A DNA stretch of 64,000 bases from Actinokineospora pegani. GTDB lineage: Bacteria > Actinomycetota > Actinomycetes > Mycobacteriales > Pseudonocardiaceae. The translations under genes were made by a program, and so were the position numbers. Below are positions 9,661 to 23,936 of the stretch, in pieces. Below the pieces are notes generated by a model. It ran no database searches, was not told the DNA's origin, and was given only the letters and a program-made list of their open reading frames with translations. Numbering within the stretch: position 1 is the stretch's first letter; each line of letters begins with the position of its first letter. Location: the NCBI RefSeq assembly GCF_009745975.1, contig NZ_WHOL01000107.1, positions 1-64,000 of the forward strand, read 5' to 3'.

Positions 9661-10586
9661 ACCATGGACCAGTCCTCGGCCGGGAGCCACACCTCGTCGC
9701 TGCGGGGTCGCGTGTACTGCGCGGACACGTAGTCGACGAGCCTGCGCACCGCTGGGTTGGCGGTGTCCTCCCGCCACACCAGCGACCACAGGTAGCAGGG
9801 GCGCGGTGCCGAGACGGGTATGGCGACCACGTCCTCCCGGCGGGGCAGCGCGACCAGTTCGCCGCCGAACCCGATCACCGACGACGACTCGCCGAGCCTG
9901 CGCACGAAGTCCTCGTAGCCGAAGTTCGGCCCGCTCACGTCGATCTCGATGCCGAACTCGGGGCCCAGCGCCGCGTAGTAGGCCGCCCACTCGCTGCCCG
10001 GCTCGTTGCCGGGCATCCACGCGGTCATCCCCGCCAGCTCGGCCAGCGCCACGCTCGCGCGGCCCGCCAGCGGGTGGTCCGCCGCGACGAGCAGCTCCAG
10101 CGGGTCCAAGCACGCCGGCGCGCTGCGCAGCCCGTCCAGGGGCCCGGTCACCCTGGCGAACGCCGCGTCGACCCGGCAGGCCAGCACCGCCCCGCGCGAC
10201 TCGCGCAGCCCGGTCGAGGTGACCAGCTCCAGGTCGACGTCCCCGGCGTGGCGGTGGAAGCCGCGCAGCAGGTCGGTGCCCGCCAGGCGGGTGTCGAGGA
10301 CGTCGACGCGCAGCGCGGCCCGGCCGCCGCGCGCCGCGGCCACCGCCGCGTCCGCCGTCGCGAGCAGCCGCGTGGCATGGGGGAGGAACGCGGCCCCGTC
10401 CGGGGTCAGGTCCGCCCCGGACCGCTGTCGGGCGAACAGCGCCACCCCCAGGTCGGCCTCGAGCCTGGCCACCCGCTTCGACACCGCCTGCTGGGTGATC
10501 CCCAGGTCCACGGCGGCGTCCCCGAAGTGCCGGGTCGCGGCCACCACGGCGAACGCCCGCACCGCGGCCAGGTCGAGCTCACCCAC
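9657..10586 (-). CDS. LysR-family transcriptional regulator
   Basis: A 309-residue regulator with an N-terminal winged helix-turn-helix ([29 protein letters not shown], about residues 19-47) and a C-terminal type-2 periplasmic-binding-like effector domain. QQAVSKRV and the LGVALFAR wing are typical of the family. The start overlaps the stop of the DinB gene by eight bases, so the two are cotranscribed. Classic LysR proteins control a divergent neighbour, but none lies here, and the target may be the DinB gene or elsewhere. The ligand is unknown. Confidence 0.85.
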   Translation of the reverse strand: MGELDLAAVRAFAVVAATRHFGDAAVDLGITQQAVSKRVARLEADLGVALFARQRSGADLTPDGAAFLPHATRLLATADAAVAAARGGRAALRVDVLDTRLAGTDLLRGFHRHAGDVDLELVTSTGLRESRGAVLACRVDAAFARVTGPLDGLRSAPACLDPLELLVAADHPLAGRASVALAELAGMTAWMPGNEPGSEWAAYYAALGPEFGIEIDVSGPNFGYEDFVRRLGESSSVIGFGGELVALPRREDVVAIPVSAPRPCYLWSLVWREDTANPAVRRLVDYVSAQYTRPRSDEVWLPAEDWSMV

Positions 10587-11073
10587 GCGGCACCTGGTCG
10601 GCGAGTACCTGTTCGCGCAGGATGTCGGCGTGCCCGCAGTGGTGGGCCAGTTCCCGCAGGACTTGCAGGCACACCCAGCGAAGGGTGCGCGGGCCGGACC
10701 GGTGGCCGGTCACGACGGTGTCCAGGGGCAGGTCCGCGATCGCGGCCCGGGCTGTGGCACAGGCCTCCTGGTGGGCCGCCGTGACCGAGGCGATGGTGTC
10801 GTCGGCGTGGAGCTGGAAGGAGTCATCCGGGCCCCGCGCCAGGCCGAGGTCATGGCGGGGTGTGCCACCGACGCACTCCTCGAACCACACCCGCTGCATC
10901 CACGTGACGTGTTTGAGCAGGCCGAGCAACGTCGTCGCCGACGGGACGAGGTCGCGGCGGGCCTGTTCCTCGGTGAGGGACTCGAGGGTCGCCTCGATGG
11001 CGCCGCGGTAGTCCTCGATGAACGCGGTGAGCTGTGCGCGCTCGTCGTCCAGCGGCACATCGAACACGCCCAC
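10579..11073 (-). CDS. DinB / DUF664 family protein
   Basis: A 164-residue four-helix-bundle protein of the DinB superfamily. It has the N-terminal segment with LLGLLKHVTWMQRVWFEE (first metal-ligand His near residue 54) and a C-terminal L-R-W-V-x4-V-L-R-E-L-A-H-H-C-G-H-A-D segment carrying the other His ligands. Family members bind a divalent metal, and many in actinobacteria are bacillithiol or mycothiol dependent transferases, but the specific reaction is not predictable. It lies upstream of and overlaps the LysR regulator. Confidence 0.8.
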   Translation of the reverse strand: MGVFDVPLDDERAQLTAFIEDYRGAIEATLESLTEEQARRDLVPSATTLLGLLKHVTWMQRVWFEECVGGTPRHDLGLARGPDDSFQLHADDTIASVTAAHQEACATARAAIADLPLDTVVTGHRSGPRTLRWVCLQVLRELAHHCGHADILREQVLADQVPRG

Positions 11074-11111
11074 CAGAGCCCCCCGTCACGCCGCGAGTTC
11101 CGAGACCGAGT

Positions 11112-12332
11112 CTAGGCCCGCAGGCTCGTCGACGCGGCGAAGACCGCCTGCCAGTCTATCCGGTGGCCGCGGGCGTCCAACCGCGCCAGCGCGGCCAGGA
11201 AAGCGGTGACCTCGTCCGGCTCGGTGTGCAGGGCGGGGACCACCCGGTCCTGCTCGTCGTCGGGCAGGCAGCGGGCCGCCAGCCTGCTGAGCACGCCGCT
11301 GGGGCCGACCTCGACGTACGTGTGGGCGCCCCGGGCCCGAAGGGTGTCCATGATGGACGACCAGCGCACCGGCAGACGGCAGTGCCGGGTCCAGTGGTCG
11401 GGGGTCGCGGCGTCGCCGGGTGGGACGAGGTCTCCGGTGGAGTTGCCGATCAGGGGGATCGTGGCGGGGTGGCTGGGGGCGGCGGCGATGGCGGCGGCCA
11501 GGGCGGGCATGGCCGGGTCGACGGCGGGGGAGTGGTAGGCGTTGCCGACGCCGACGCGGCTGGTGCGCACGTCGCGCGCGGCGAAGTGCTCGGCGATGGC
11601 GGTGATCACCGCCAGCGGTCCGGCGATCGCGACCGACGACGTGTCGTGCACGGCCGACACCGACGCCGCCGTGCCCACCAGGGCGGGGGCGACGACGTCC
11701 TCCGGGGCCTCGATGGCGATCATCCCGCCGCCCGGCGGCAGCGCGTCGAGCAGCAGCCCCCGGTCGGTGACGATGGCCGCGGCGTCCTCCAGCGACCACA
11801 CCCCGGCGGCGGTGGCGGCGATGTACTCGCCGAAGGAGTGGCCGGTCACCACGTCCGGTCGCAGCCCGGCCGCCACGAGCAGTTCGAACAGGCCGATCCC
11901 CAGGCCCAGCAACGACGGCTGGGCGAAGGCGCAGTCGTCGAGGCCCTCGGCGGCGCCCGCGACGACCGCGCGCAGCGGGGTGGGGAGCATCGGGTCGGCC
12001 CGCGCGCACACCCGCGCCACGGCCGCGTCGACCCGCGGGAACTCCAGACCGAGCCGGGCGCCCATGTCGACGCGCTGGCTGCTCTGCCCGGAGAACAGGA
12101 ACGCCACCGGGCCGGGTTCGGGCAGGGGCGCGCACGCCGCGGCGGTGGCGGGCGCGGCGGCCAGGTCATCGGGCCCGTGTGCCAGCAGGACCGCGCGGAA
12201 CCGGTGCTCGGGGCGGGCGCGCGCGGCGAGGGCGCGCCCCAGTGCGGGCAGGTCCCCGGACAGTGATTCCGCCTGGGCCACCAGTTCGGCGGACGTGGGC
12301 GCGCTGAGCACCAGCGGGACCGGGACGCTCAT
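11112..12332 (-). CDS. Stand-alone acyltransferase resembling an excised type I PKS AT domain
   Basis: A 406-residue protein that reads like the post-KS linker plus AT domain of a modular PKS. It begins with a PLVLSAPTSAEL linker, followed by the AT start FLFSGQSSQ (family norm is GQGS/GQGA), the nucleophile in GHSFGEY (Ser166), and a substrate-selectivity segment NAYHS where malonyl ATs have HAFH and methylmalonyl ATs YASH. It would move a malonyl-type or other acyl group from CoA onto an ACP or product. The start is ATG 12332. It faces away from the PKS operon across a 654-bp leader, so it is probably part of the same cluster. The PKS already has its own AT, so an editing, starter or acyl-transfer role is possible. 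Confidence 0.82.
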   Translation of the reverse strand: MSVPVPLVLSAPTSAELVAQAESLSGDLPALGRALAARARPEHRFRAVLLAHGPDDLAAAPATAAACAPLPEPGPVAFLFSGQSSQRVDMGARLGLEFPRVDAAVARVCARADPMLPTPLRAVVAGAAEGLDDCAFAQPSLLGLGIGLFELLVAAGLRPDVVTGHSFGEYIAATAAGVWSLEDAAAIVTDRGLLLDALPPGGGMIAIEAPEDVVAPALVGTAASVSAVHDTSSVAIAGPLAVITAIAEHFAARDVRTSRVGVGNAYHSPAVDPAMPALAAAIAAAPSHPATIPLIGNSTGDLVPPGDAATPDHWTRHCRLPVRWSSIMDTLRARGAHTYVEVGPSGVLSRLAARCLPDDEQDRVVPALHTEPDEVTAFLAALARLDARGHRIDWQAVFAASTSLRA

Positions 12333-12580
12333 GCGGGGACTCCTTCCCGGGCGCGACCGCCCAGCGGGACAAGGGCGAGTGGTGGGCCGGGCAGACGCGG
12401 CCAGGGGCCCCGGAGGAAACGGCGCCAGCGGCGCACGCGCCGATTCCCGGAACGGTCGGCACGGCGGCGCCTGAAGGGCACGCGGAATTCGGTGCGGTGG
12501 GTTCTGACATCGTCCTCACTGCTCGTGACGCGGGCCGCGATGTCATCAACCTAGCGCACGGGTGTGATGTTCCGGTGATA

Positions 12581-12602
12581 GTCCGGCGACGATTCGCCGG
12601 AC
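12581..12602. promoter_or_regulatory. Perfect 9-bp hairpin/palindrome
   Basis: GTCCGGCGA-CGAT-TCGCCGGAC: nine perfect pairs around a four-base loop. It has no T-run, so it is either a protein-binding palindrome or an RNA hairpin in a leader transcript. Confidence 0.5.
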
Positions 12603-12644
12603 CGCCGCCGTTGTTTATCCGTGCGCACCGCGCCGGTGCTGATG

Positions 12645-12691
12645 ATCTTGCCCGATCCGTGGTCGAGCGCGTGCGCCGGGTCGGGCAAGAT
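12645..12691. promoter_or_regulatory. 11-bp inverted repeat with 25-base loop
   Basis: ATCTTGCCCGA at 12645-12655 is matched perfectly by TCGGGCAAGAT at 12681-12691. Three more bases on the inside can pair with one wobble. It lies 40 bases after the previous hairpin, giving tandem strong structures before the biosynthetic operon. An attenuator, a terminator or a large operator are all possible. Confidence 0.5.
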
Positions 12692-12737
12692 TGGCTGCGC
12701 CCAACGTGAGCTGCGGGTTCGGTGGTCAGTGTCTAAC

Positions 12738-12756
12738 CTACCCGGGTGGTGGGTAG
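12738..12756. promoter_or_regulatory. CTACCC / GGGTAG inverted repeat (operator candidate)
   Basis: CTACCC-GGGTGGT-GGGTAG, six perfect pairs, just upstream of the AT-richer patch that could hold the operon promoter. The position suits a repressor or activator site, but no regulator gene is present in the cluster. Confidence 0.35.
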
Positions 12757-12986
12757 CGTCTGATTTGCCGGATATGTACTATCGGCGTCGTCGGTGTCGG
12801 CAGGTCCACGCGGGAGGTGGGGCGGTTCGGGCGGTGGTGCGCTGGGCTTTTCCTCGACCGCTCGGATGGTACGACACCAGTGCCGTCACGTTCCATTCCT
12901 GGCTGTTTCTCGCCCATTGTGTCCCGTGCACCCGAATGCGCCGGCCGCGTTTCCCGACGCCCGCGCGGAATCCGGAGGAGTCGACC

Positions 12987-14543
12987 GTGTCCCCACCGGC
13001 CGACCTGCCCGCTGGCGCGCGCGTCGTCCTCGCGCTGCCCAGCGGCGACCGACTGGCCGAGCTGCTGCTCGACTGCCTCGACCGCGCGCTGGTCGCCGTC
13101 CCGCTCGACCCGCGCACCCCGCCGTCGCGCGTTGCCGAGGTCGTGCGCCGCGTCAGCGCCTCCGCCGTGCTCACCCCGGACGGCGTCGAGCCCACCGGCC
13201 TGCCGCACGAGCACCCCGACGCCGACGGCCTCGCGCTGATCATGTTCACCTCCGGTTCGACGGGTGTCCCCAAGGGCGTGATGCTGCCCAGGGCCGCGGT
13301 GCTGGGCAACGCCGCCAAGACAGCCGCCCTGCACGGCTTCGCGCCCGACCGCCCACACGCGACCTGCCTGCCGCTCTACCACTGCAACGCGCTGGTCATG
13401 TCCCTGGTGGGCACGCACACCACCGGCACGCCGCTGGTCCTGCACCCCGGGTTCGACCCCGCCGCCTACTTCGCCGACCTGCGGGCCAAGGAGGTGCGCA
13501 CGGCCTCGATCGTCCCGGCGATGCTGCCCGACCTGCTCGACTGCGCGCCGCCGTGGCCCGAGAGCCTGGACTACCTCATCACCGCCGCCGCCCCGCTCAC
13601 CGCCGACCTCGCCCGCCGCTTCCACGCGCTCTACGGGCCGAGGCTGCGCCAGGGCTACGGGCTGACCGAGCTGGTCAACTTCTCCTTCACCACACCGCAC
13701 CCCGGCCCTGAGCACTGGGCGGCGGAGTACCTCGACCACTACCCGCCGGTCGGCGCCCCGCTGCCCGGCACGGAGCTGCGGCTGGAGTCCGGCGAGGTCT
13801 GGGTCCGCTCCGCGGACCGGATGCGCGGCTACTGGGAGGACCAGGCGGCCACCGCCGCCGCGCTCACCCCGGACGGCTGGCTGCGCACCGGCGACCTCGG
13901 TGAGCGGCGCGGCGACCTGCTCGTGCTCACCGGTCGCCGCAGCGAGCGCATCGAGCGCGGCGGCGAGAAGCACTACCCGCTGGAGGTGGAGCGCACCTGG
14001 CGCGAGGCGGGGCTGCCCGGCCGGTTCGCCGCCGTCCCGGTGCCGGACGACACCTTCGGCCACGAGATCGGCCTCGTCACCGCCGACACCGACGCGGGCA
14101 CGATCGCCGCCGCCCGCGCCATCGCCGAGGACGGCCCGCTGCGCCCCGCCGCGCTGGCCTTCGGCGCGTTCACCGCGACCGCCACCGGCAAGCCGCAGCG
14201 CACGGCCATGGGCCGCGCGCTGGTGGCGGGCCGGGAGAACCCGAGCCGGTGGAACCGCGCGCTCGACCTCGGCGAGACCGCCGCCCTGCGCGCCGCCGCG
14301 CGGACGGCCCGCGCGCGCCTGGCCGACGAGGTCGTGCGGCGCCTCGGCCACACCGGTCCGGTCCGCGTGGCCGACCCGACGGACCCGAGCCGCGCCCCCG
14401 GCGAGCTGGTCGTCGTCCCGCACGGCCCGGGCCCCGGCCGCTGGGACCTGGTCGAGGCGCTGCGCGCGGACGCGGACGCCGTCGGGACCAGCGCCCTGCG
14501 CGCCGGGCGCCACGACCTGGGCGGGGTCGTCTGGGCCCGGTGA
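12987..14543 (+). CDS. Acyl-CoA/acyl-ACP ligase (ANL superfamily AMP-binding enzyme)
   Basis: A 518-residue adenylate-forming enzyme that activates a carboxylic acid with ATP. It shows A3 FTSGSTGVPKG (residues 87-97), A5 QGYGLTE, A7 WLRTGDL, A8 RRSERIERGGEKHYPLEVE and the A10 lysine in TGKPQR (Lys402). About 115 residues follow A10, rich in Ala, Arg and Pro, without a carrier domain. The N-terminus is slightly shorter than in most relatives. GTG 12987 is supported by GGAGGAG six bases upstream. It is the first gene of the operon and could load a starter acid, activate the PKS product, or act with the KASIII-like protein. The substrate is not predictable by eye. Confidence 0.85.
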   Translation: MSPPADLPAGARVVLALPSGDRLAELLLDCLDRALVAVPLDPRTPPSRVAEVVRRVSASAVLTPDGVEPTGLPHEHPDADGLALIMFTSGSTGVPKGVMLPRAAVLGNAAKTAALHGFAPDRPHATCLPLYHCNALVMSLVGTHTTGTPLVLHPGFDPAAYFADLRAKEVRTASIVPAMLPDLLDCAPPWPESLDYLITAAAPLTADLARRFHALYGPRLRQGYGLTELVNFSFTTPHPGPEHWAAEYLDHYPPVGAPLPGTELRLESGEVWVRSADRMRGYWEDQAATAAALTPDGWLRTGDLGERRGDLLVLTGRRSERIERGGEKHYPLEVERTWREAGLPGRFAAVPVPDDTFGHEIGLVTADTDAGTIAAARAIAEDGPLRPAALAFGAFTATATGKPQRTAMGRALVAGRENPSRWNRALDLGETAALRAAARTARARLADEVVRRLGHTGPVRVADPTDPSRAPGELVVVPHGPGPGRWDLVEALRADADAVGTSALRAGRHDLGGVVWAR

Positions 14544-14601
14544 CGGCCCAGCCCCCGCCAACACCTCCCCGCTCGACCCCGCCGAAGAACGGAGAGCCAC
14601 T

Positions 14602-15173
14602 GTGCCGCACGAGACCCGCCCACCCCACACCGGTGCCCCCGCGCTGAACATCGTCACCTGGGCGGACGCCGAACTCGACGACGAGCGCACCACCCTGCGC
14701 GTCGGCCACGGCCCGCTTCCCTCGGCCATGCACGGCGCGGTCGGCGCGACCGGCCGCGAGCTGGCCACGATCGGCGCGATCGGGGCGGACCTGATCCGGC
14801 TCCCGGCGGGCAGCGGCTTCCAGCCGCACACCCACCCCGGCCACCACGTGCTGACCGTCGTCGGCGGCGTCGGCACGATCACCTACGGCGGCAAGGTCTA
14901 CGAGACCAACGCCGGGCAGACCTACCTCATCGAGGGCGACGTCCCGCACGCCGTCGGCGCCATCACCGACCACGTCATCCTGGCCGTGGGCTCCCCGCAC
15001 ATGCCCGTCGACCACGAGAACCGGATGGCCCCGGTGCCCTACGAGGAGGTCATCGCCCCCGACGGCGACCTGACCTGCCTGATCTGCGCGGTCACCGCCC
15101 TGGCCCCGGCCAAGCTGCACGCCGAGGGCTGCCCGCACTGCCCGTGCGCGACGTGCGTCGGTGTCGCGCCGTG

Positions 15174-15174
<1 letters not shown>
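14602..15174 (+). CDS. Cupin-domain protein with a six-cysteine C-terminal tail
   Basis: A 190-residue protein. The central cupin barrel has the metal motif HTHPGHH (residues 76-82) and a second-motif His in DVPHAVG (His116), so it probably binds Fe, Mn or Ni. The last 35 residues carry C-x2-C (159, 162) and C-x2-C-x-C-x2-C (177, 180, 182, 185), a possible zinc or iron-sulfur site that ordinary cupins lack. GTG 14602 has GGAGAG upstream, and the stop overlaps the PKS start by one base (TGATG). Its place between ligase and PKS suggests a tailoring or accessory enzyme, but the reaction is unknown. Confidence 0.8.
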
Positions 15175-20110
<4,936 letters not shown>

Positions 20111-20114
<4 letters not shown>

Positions 20115-21490
20115 GCAGTCAGACCGCGACCACCGAGGAGCTCTTCGCCGACGACCCGCTGGCCTGGGCGGGCGGGGACTACCGCGCGCTGCACCGGCTC
20201 GGGCAGACCGAGTTGGCCGACCTGCAACTGGCGGCACTGCGGCGGCGGTTCGCCGACCTGCGCGGCGAGCTGGTGGTGCTCGACGCCATGGTGGCCGACA
20301 CCGGTGTCGAGGCGGTCGAGACCCTCGGCGACGTGGTCCCGCTGCTGTTCTCCCCGGAGGTCTACAAGTCCTACCCGGCCTCGCTGCTGCGCCGCAAGCG
20401 GTTCGACGTGCTCACCGGCTGGCTCGGCCGTCTGACCACAGTGGACCTCTCCGGCGCCGGGGCCGCGGCCGCGACCTCCATCGACGACTGGCTCGCCGAC
20501 CTGGACGCCAGCACCGACCTGCGGGTCCAGCACTCGTCGGTCACCTCCGGCACCATGTCGTTCGTCCCGCACACCCACACCGAGGTCGACGCGATGTTCT
20601 CCGTCGTCGGCGCCAGGGTGCGCGGCGGCGGCGACCCGGTGCCGGTGGTGTGGCCGATGATCCGCGAGGGCCGCAGTGGCATCATGCGCTGCGCCGACGC
20701 CCTCGCCGAGCACGTCGCGGGCGGCGAGGCGGGAGTGCACGCCATGCACCCGGGCCGGATGAGCGCCGACGTCATGCTGCTCGCCGGGCAGATCGCCGCC
20801 GCCCGCGCCCGCGGCGAGGACGTCGCCGCCGACCCCGGCCTGCTGGCCCGCCGCGAGGAGTTCGAGACGCTGCGCCGCGAGTCCGAGGCGGCCATGCCCG
20901 GTTTCGTCGAGCGCCTCGCCGACACCCTGCGCGGGCAGCGGGTGTACCTCATGAACACCTGGAACACGCTGCACCAGTTGGCCTCGACCGGGCTCGACCG
21001 CGATCTCCACGGCCTGTTCGCCGCCGACTCGCTCATCGAGCCGGGCGGCGGCACCAAGGGCGCGCACATGCCCGGCGACTGGCAGGACCGGGTGCTGCGG
21101 TTCACCGGGGCCGAGCGGTTGCAGCACATCTACGCGATGACCGAGACCACCGCGCTGCACCCGATGTGCGGCGAAGGCCGCTACCACCTGGAACCGTGGA
21201 CGGTCGCGTTCGTCCTCGACCCGGCCACCGACGAGCCGCTGCCGCGCACCGGCACCCAGACCGGGCGGGGCGCGTTCTTCGACCTGCTCGCCCGCACCCA
21301 CTGGGGCGGTTTCCGGTCCGAGGACCTGGTCACGGTCGCCTACGAGCCCTGCGCGTGCGGCCGGTCCACCCCGCAGGTGCACGACGGCATCCGGCGGCTC
21401 AAGGACGTCGGCGACGTCGACAAGATCAACTGCGCGGCGACCGACTCCGCCCACCGCGCCGCCCTGGACCACCTGAGCGGGGGGTCCTGA
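20111..21490 (+). CDS. LuxE-like acyl-protein synthetase (ANL/PaaK-related)
   Basis: A 459-residue member of the LuxE/PaaK/CoF-synthetase branch of adenylating enzymes. The ATP-binding loop reads HSSVTSGT (about residues 142-149). Further on are GGGTKG (about 314), IYAMTET (the A5 equivalent) and a late CACGR (about 412-416) typical of this branch. LuxE activates a fatty acid as acyl-AMP, holds it on a Cys and passes it to LuxC. The next gene is LuxC-like, so the same partnership is likely, with the PKS product or its free acid as substrate. GTG 20111 overlaps the PKS stop and has GGAAGGA upstream. A phenylacetate-CoA-ligase-like role is the main alternative. Confidence 0.75.
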
Positions 21491-22935
21491 TGGCCCTGAT
21501 GGCCCTAGCGGTCCCCGCCGTCGTCCGCGGCGAGCTGGTCGAGGGCCCGCTGGTCGAGTTCGGCGGCCGCGGCGAGACCGGTTTCGCCGTCGCCGACCCG
21601 GCCGCGGTCGTGCCGCGCCTCGGGACGCGGAACCTGGCGCTGAGCCGGGAACTCGCCGCGCTCGACCTCGATGACATCCTCGACTACCTGGCCGAGCTGG
21701 GCGCCAGGCTCGTCGACAACGGCCACCTGGACGAGGCGGTCGAGCAGTCGGCCGGGCTCGCCGACACCCCGCCGGGGCTGGTCCGCTCGAACTACCGGCT
21801 GCTGCCCGGCCTGTTCACCCGCGAGGCCACCGAGGAGGTCGTCGCCGCGATCGGCCGCGACGTGCTGACCGGCTGGCCCGAGCGGCGGATGGCCGACGGT
21901 CGCACCGGGGCGGTGCGCGCGTTCGGTGTGCGGTCCGCGCACATCATCGCGGGCAACAGCCCGTTGATCGCGGCCATGACGCTGGTCCGCACGGCGGTCA
22001 CGCGCGGCGAAGCGGTCGTCAAGACCCCGTCCAACGACCCGCTGACGATGGTCGCGCTGGCCCGCACGATGATCGACATGGCCCCCGGCCACCCGCTGAC
22101 CCGCGCGGTGTCGGTGGCCTACTGGAAGGGCGGCGACGAGGCGCTGGAACGGCGGCTCTACCACCCGGCCGCGTTCGACAAGATCGTGGCCTGGGGCGGG
22201 ATGGCCTCGGTCAAGCACGTCACGCGCTACCTGGGGCCGGGCCTGGAGCTGGTCACCTTCGACCCCAAGCAGAGCGCGACCGTCCTCGGTCCGGAGGCGT
22301 TCGAGCCGGACGCGCTCGACGACGTCGCGCGCAGGCTCGCGCTGGACGTGGGCGCGTTCAACCAGGTCGGCTGCGTGAACGCCCGGGTCGTCTACGCCGT
22401 GTGCGACACCGGGGCCGCCCAGGACCTCGCCCGCCGCGTCCACGCCGAGCTGCAAGCGCTGCCGCCCACCGTGTCCACCCCGGCCGGGCGGGTCGACACC
22501 GAGCTGCGGGCCAGGCTGCGCGCGCTGCGCACCAGCGGCTTCCACACCGTCGTCGGGGGCAGGGCCGACGAGGGCGCGGTGATCGTCTCGCACCTCGACG
22601 AGCCGGTCGACTTCGCTGGCTCGCTGGCCGGGCGGGTGGCCAACATCGTCCCCGTCGAGACCGCCGAGGACGCCGCCCGGCACCTCGACGCCGCGACCCA
22701 GACCGTCGGGGTGTACCCGGCCGCCCTGCGCCACCGGCTGCGCGAGGTGCTCCCGCTGGTCGGGGTGCAGCGCACGGTCGAGCTGGGCTGCGCGGTCAGC
22801 GTGCACCCGGCGCTGCCGCAGGACGGGTTCGAGCCCGCCCGCCGCCTGGTCCGGTGGGTCACCGACGAGCACCTGCCCGCCGGGTCCGACCCGCTCGACA
22901 TCGTGTTCCCGCCACACCGTGAGGAAAGCCCGTGA
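21490..22935 (+). CDS. LuxC-like acyl-CoA/acyl-protein reductase
   Basis: A 481-residue protein of the LuxC family, related to aldehyde dehydrogenases. The catalytic cysteine sits in NQVGCVNARV (Cys295). Earlier segments SAHIIAGNSPLIAAMTLVRTAVTRGEAVVKTPSNDPLT (residues 155-192) form the nucleotide-binding part, and WGGMASVKH is also typical. It would reduce an activated acyl group with NADPH to an aldehyde. Paired with the LuxE-like enzyme and a PKS lacking a release domain, it is the likely reductive off-loading enzyme. ATG 21490 overlaps the LuxE stop (TGATG) with a G-rich ribosome-binding site. The gene is full length, with no luxAB genes nearby. Confidence 0.85.
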   Translation: MALMALAVPAVVRGELVEGPLVEFGGRGETGFAVADPAAVVPRLGTRNLALSRELAALDLDDILDYLAELGARLVDNGHLDEAVEQSAGLADTPPGLVRSNYRLLPGLFTREATEEVVAAIGRDVLTGWPERRMADGRTGAVRAFGVRSAHIIAGNSPLIAAMTLVRTAVTRGEAVVKTPSNDPLTMVALARTMIDMAPGHPLTRAVSVAYWKGGDEALERRLYHPAAFDKIVAWGGMASVKHVTRYLGPGLELVTFDPKQSATVLGPEAFEPDALDDVARRLALDVGAFNQVGCVNARVVYAVCDTGAAQDLARRVHAELQALPPTVSTPAGRVDTELRARLRALRTSGFHTVVGGRADEGAVIVSHLDEPVDFAGSLAGRVANIVPVETAEDAARHLDAATQTVGVYPAALRHRLREVLPLVGVQRTVELGCAVSVHPALPQDGFEPARRLVRWVTDEHLPAGSDPLDIVFPPHREESP

Positions 22936-23936
22936 TCTGCGTCCGCGCCGTCTCGACCTGGCTGCCCGACACCCGCGAGACCCTCGCCGAGGCCCTGGCC
23001 GACGGCCGGATGACCGACCAGGACGTCGAGCGCTCCGGCTACTCGTCCGTCCCGGTCGCCGGACCCGACCTGCCCGGTCCCGTCCTCGCCGTCAACGCGG
23101 CCCGCGCCGCGCTGGCCGAGTCCGGTGTGGACCCCGCGCGGGTCGGGCTGCTGCTGCACGCCTGGACCGAGTACCAGGGCCACGACCTGTGGTCGCCCCC
23201 GCACTACATCGCCGACCAGGTCGGCGCGGGCGAGGCGCTCCCCATCGGCGTCCGGCAGCTCTCCAACGGCGGGGCCGCCGCGACCGAGCTCGCCGCGAGC
23301 TGGCTGCACGCCCACCCCGACGGCCTGGCGGTGGTGACCACCGGCGACCGGTTCTGCCTGCCCGGCTTCGACCGCTGGCGCTCCGACCGCGGCCTGGTGC
23401 ACGCCGACGCGGGCACCGCGATGGTCCTGGCCGCCACGCCCGGACCTGCGGACGCGCTGCGCCTGCTCGGGATCGCCAGCGCCTCGGCCCCGGAGCTGGA
23501 GGGCATGCACCGCGGCGACGACCCGTTCAGCACCGGCCGCTACGACCAGGGCGCCCCGATCGACCTGGCCCGCACCAAGAAGGCGTTCTTCGCCGCCCAC
23601 ACCCGCGAGGCGTTCACCGGGACCGCCACCGGCAAGGCCAAGCAGGTCGTCACCGAGGCCGCCGAGCGCGCGGGCGTCGCCCTCGACGACCTGCGCCACC
23701 TGCTGCTGCCCCGGATCGGGCGGTTGACCTACGAGCTGTACCGCCCGGTGTTCGGCGAGATCACCACCGCCGAGGTCCTCGACCGCGGCGAGCACACCGG
23801 GCACCTGGGCGCGGGCGACCTGCTCGCCAACCTCGCCGACCTGACCACCCTGCTCGGCCCGGGGGAGAGGGCCGCGGTCTTCAACGGTGGCGGCGGGTAC
23901 ACCTGGACGGCCGTGGTCGTGGAGCGACCCGCATGA
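22932..23936 (+). CDS. KASIII-like protein with substituted catalytic triad
   Basis: A 334-residue thiolase-fold protein of the ketoacyl synthase III family. Where FabH has its Cys in A-C-A-G, this protein reads QLSNGG (Ser111). The His region reads LLLPRIGR with Arg, and the Asn region reads NGGGGYTW with Gly. TTGDRF-x3-GFDRW and GHLGAGD are typical of the actinobacterial KASIII-like proteins found in polyketide clusters, some of which transfer acyl groups instead of condensing them (ChlB3, CerJ and AviN type). Here it may use Ser as nucleophile or act as a non-catalytic gatekeeper. The start overlaps LuxC (GTGA), and the stop overlaps the P450. Confidence 0.8.
   Translation: MICVRAVSTWLPDTRETLAEALADGRMTDQDVERSGYSSVPVAGPDLPGPVLAVNAARAALAESGVDPARVGLLLHAWTEYQGHDLWSPPHYIADQVGAGEALPIGVRQLSNGGAAATELAASWLHAHPDGLAVVTTGDRFCLPGFDRWRSDRGLVHADAGTAMVLAATPGPADALRLLGIASASAPELEGMHRGDDPFSTGRYDQGAPIDLARTKKAFFAAHTREAFTGTATGKAKQVVTEAAERAGVALDDLRHLLLPRIGRLTYELYRPVFGEITTAEVLDRGEHTGHLGAGDLLANLADLTTLLGPGERAAVFNGGGGYTWTAVVVERPA

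Larger units (their letters stand above)
12333..12986. promoter_or_regulatory. Long divergent control region of the biosynthetic cluster
   Basis: This 654-bp stretch between the stand-alone AT and the AMP ligase holds no convincing gene, since its open frames are short or shadows. It contains three inverted repeats (listed separately) and an AT-richer patch around 12765-12785 with TACTAT that could serve as a -10 element. A leader this long and structured is unusual in such compact DNA and suggests elaborate control of both transcription units. Confidence 0.6.
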
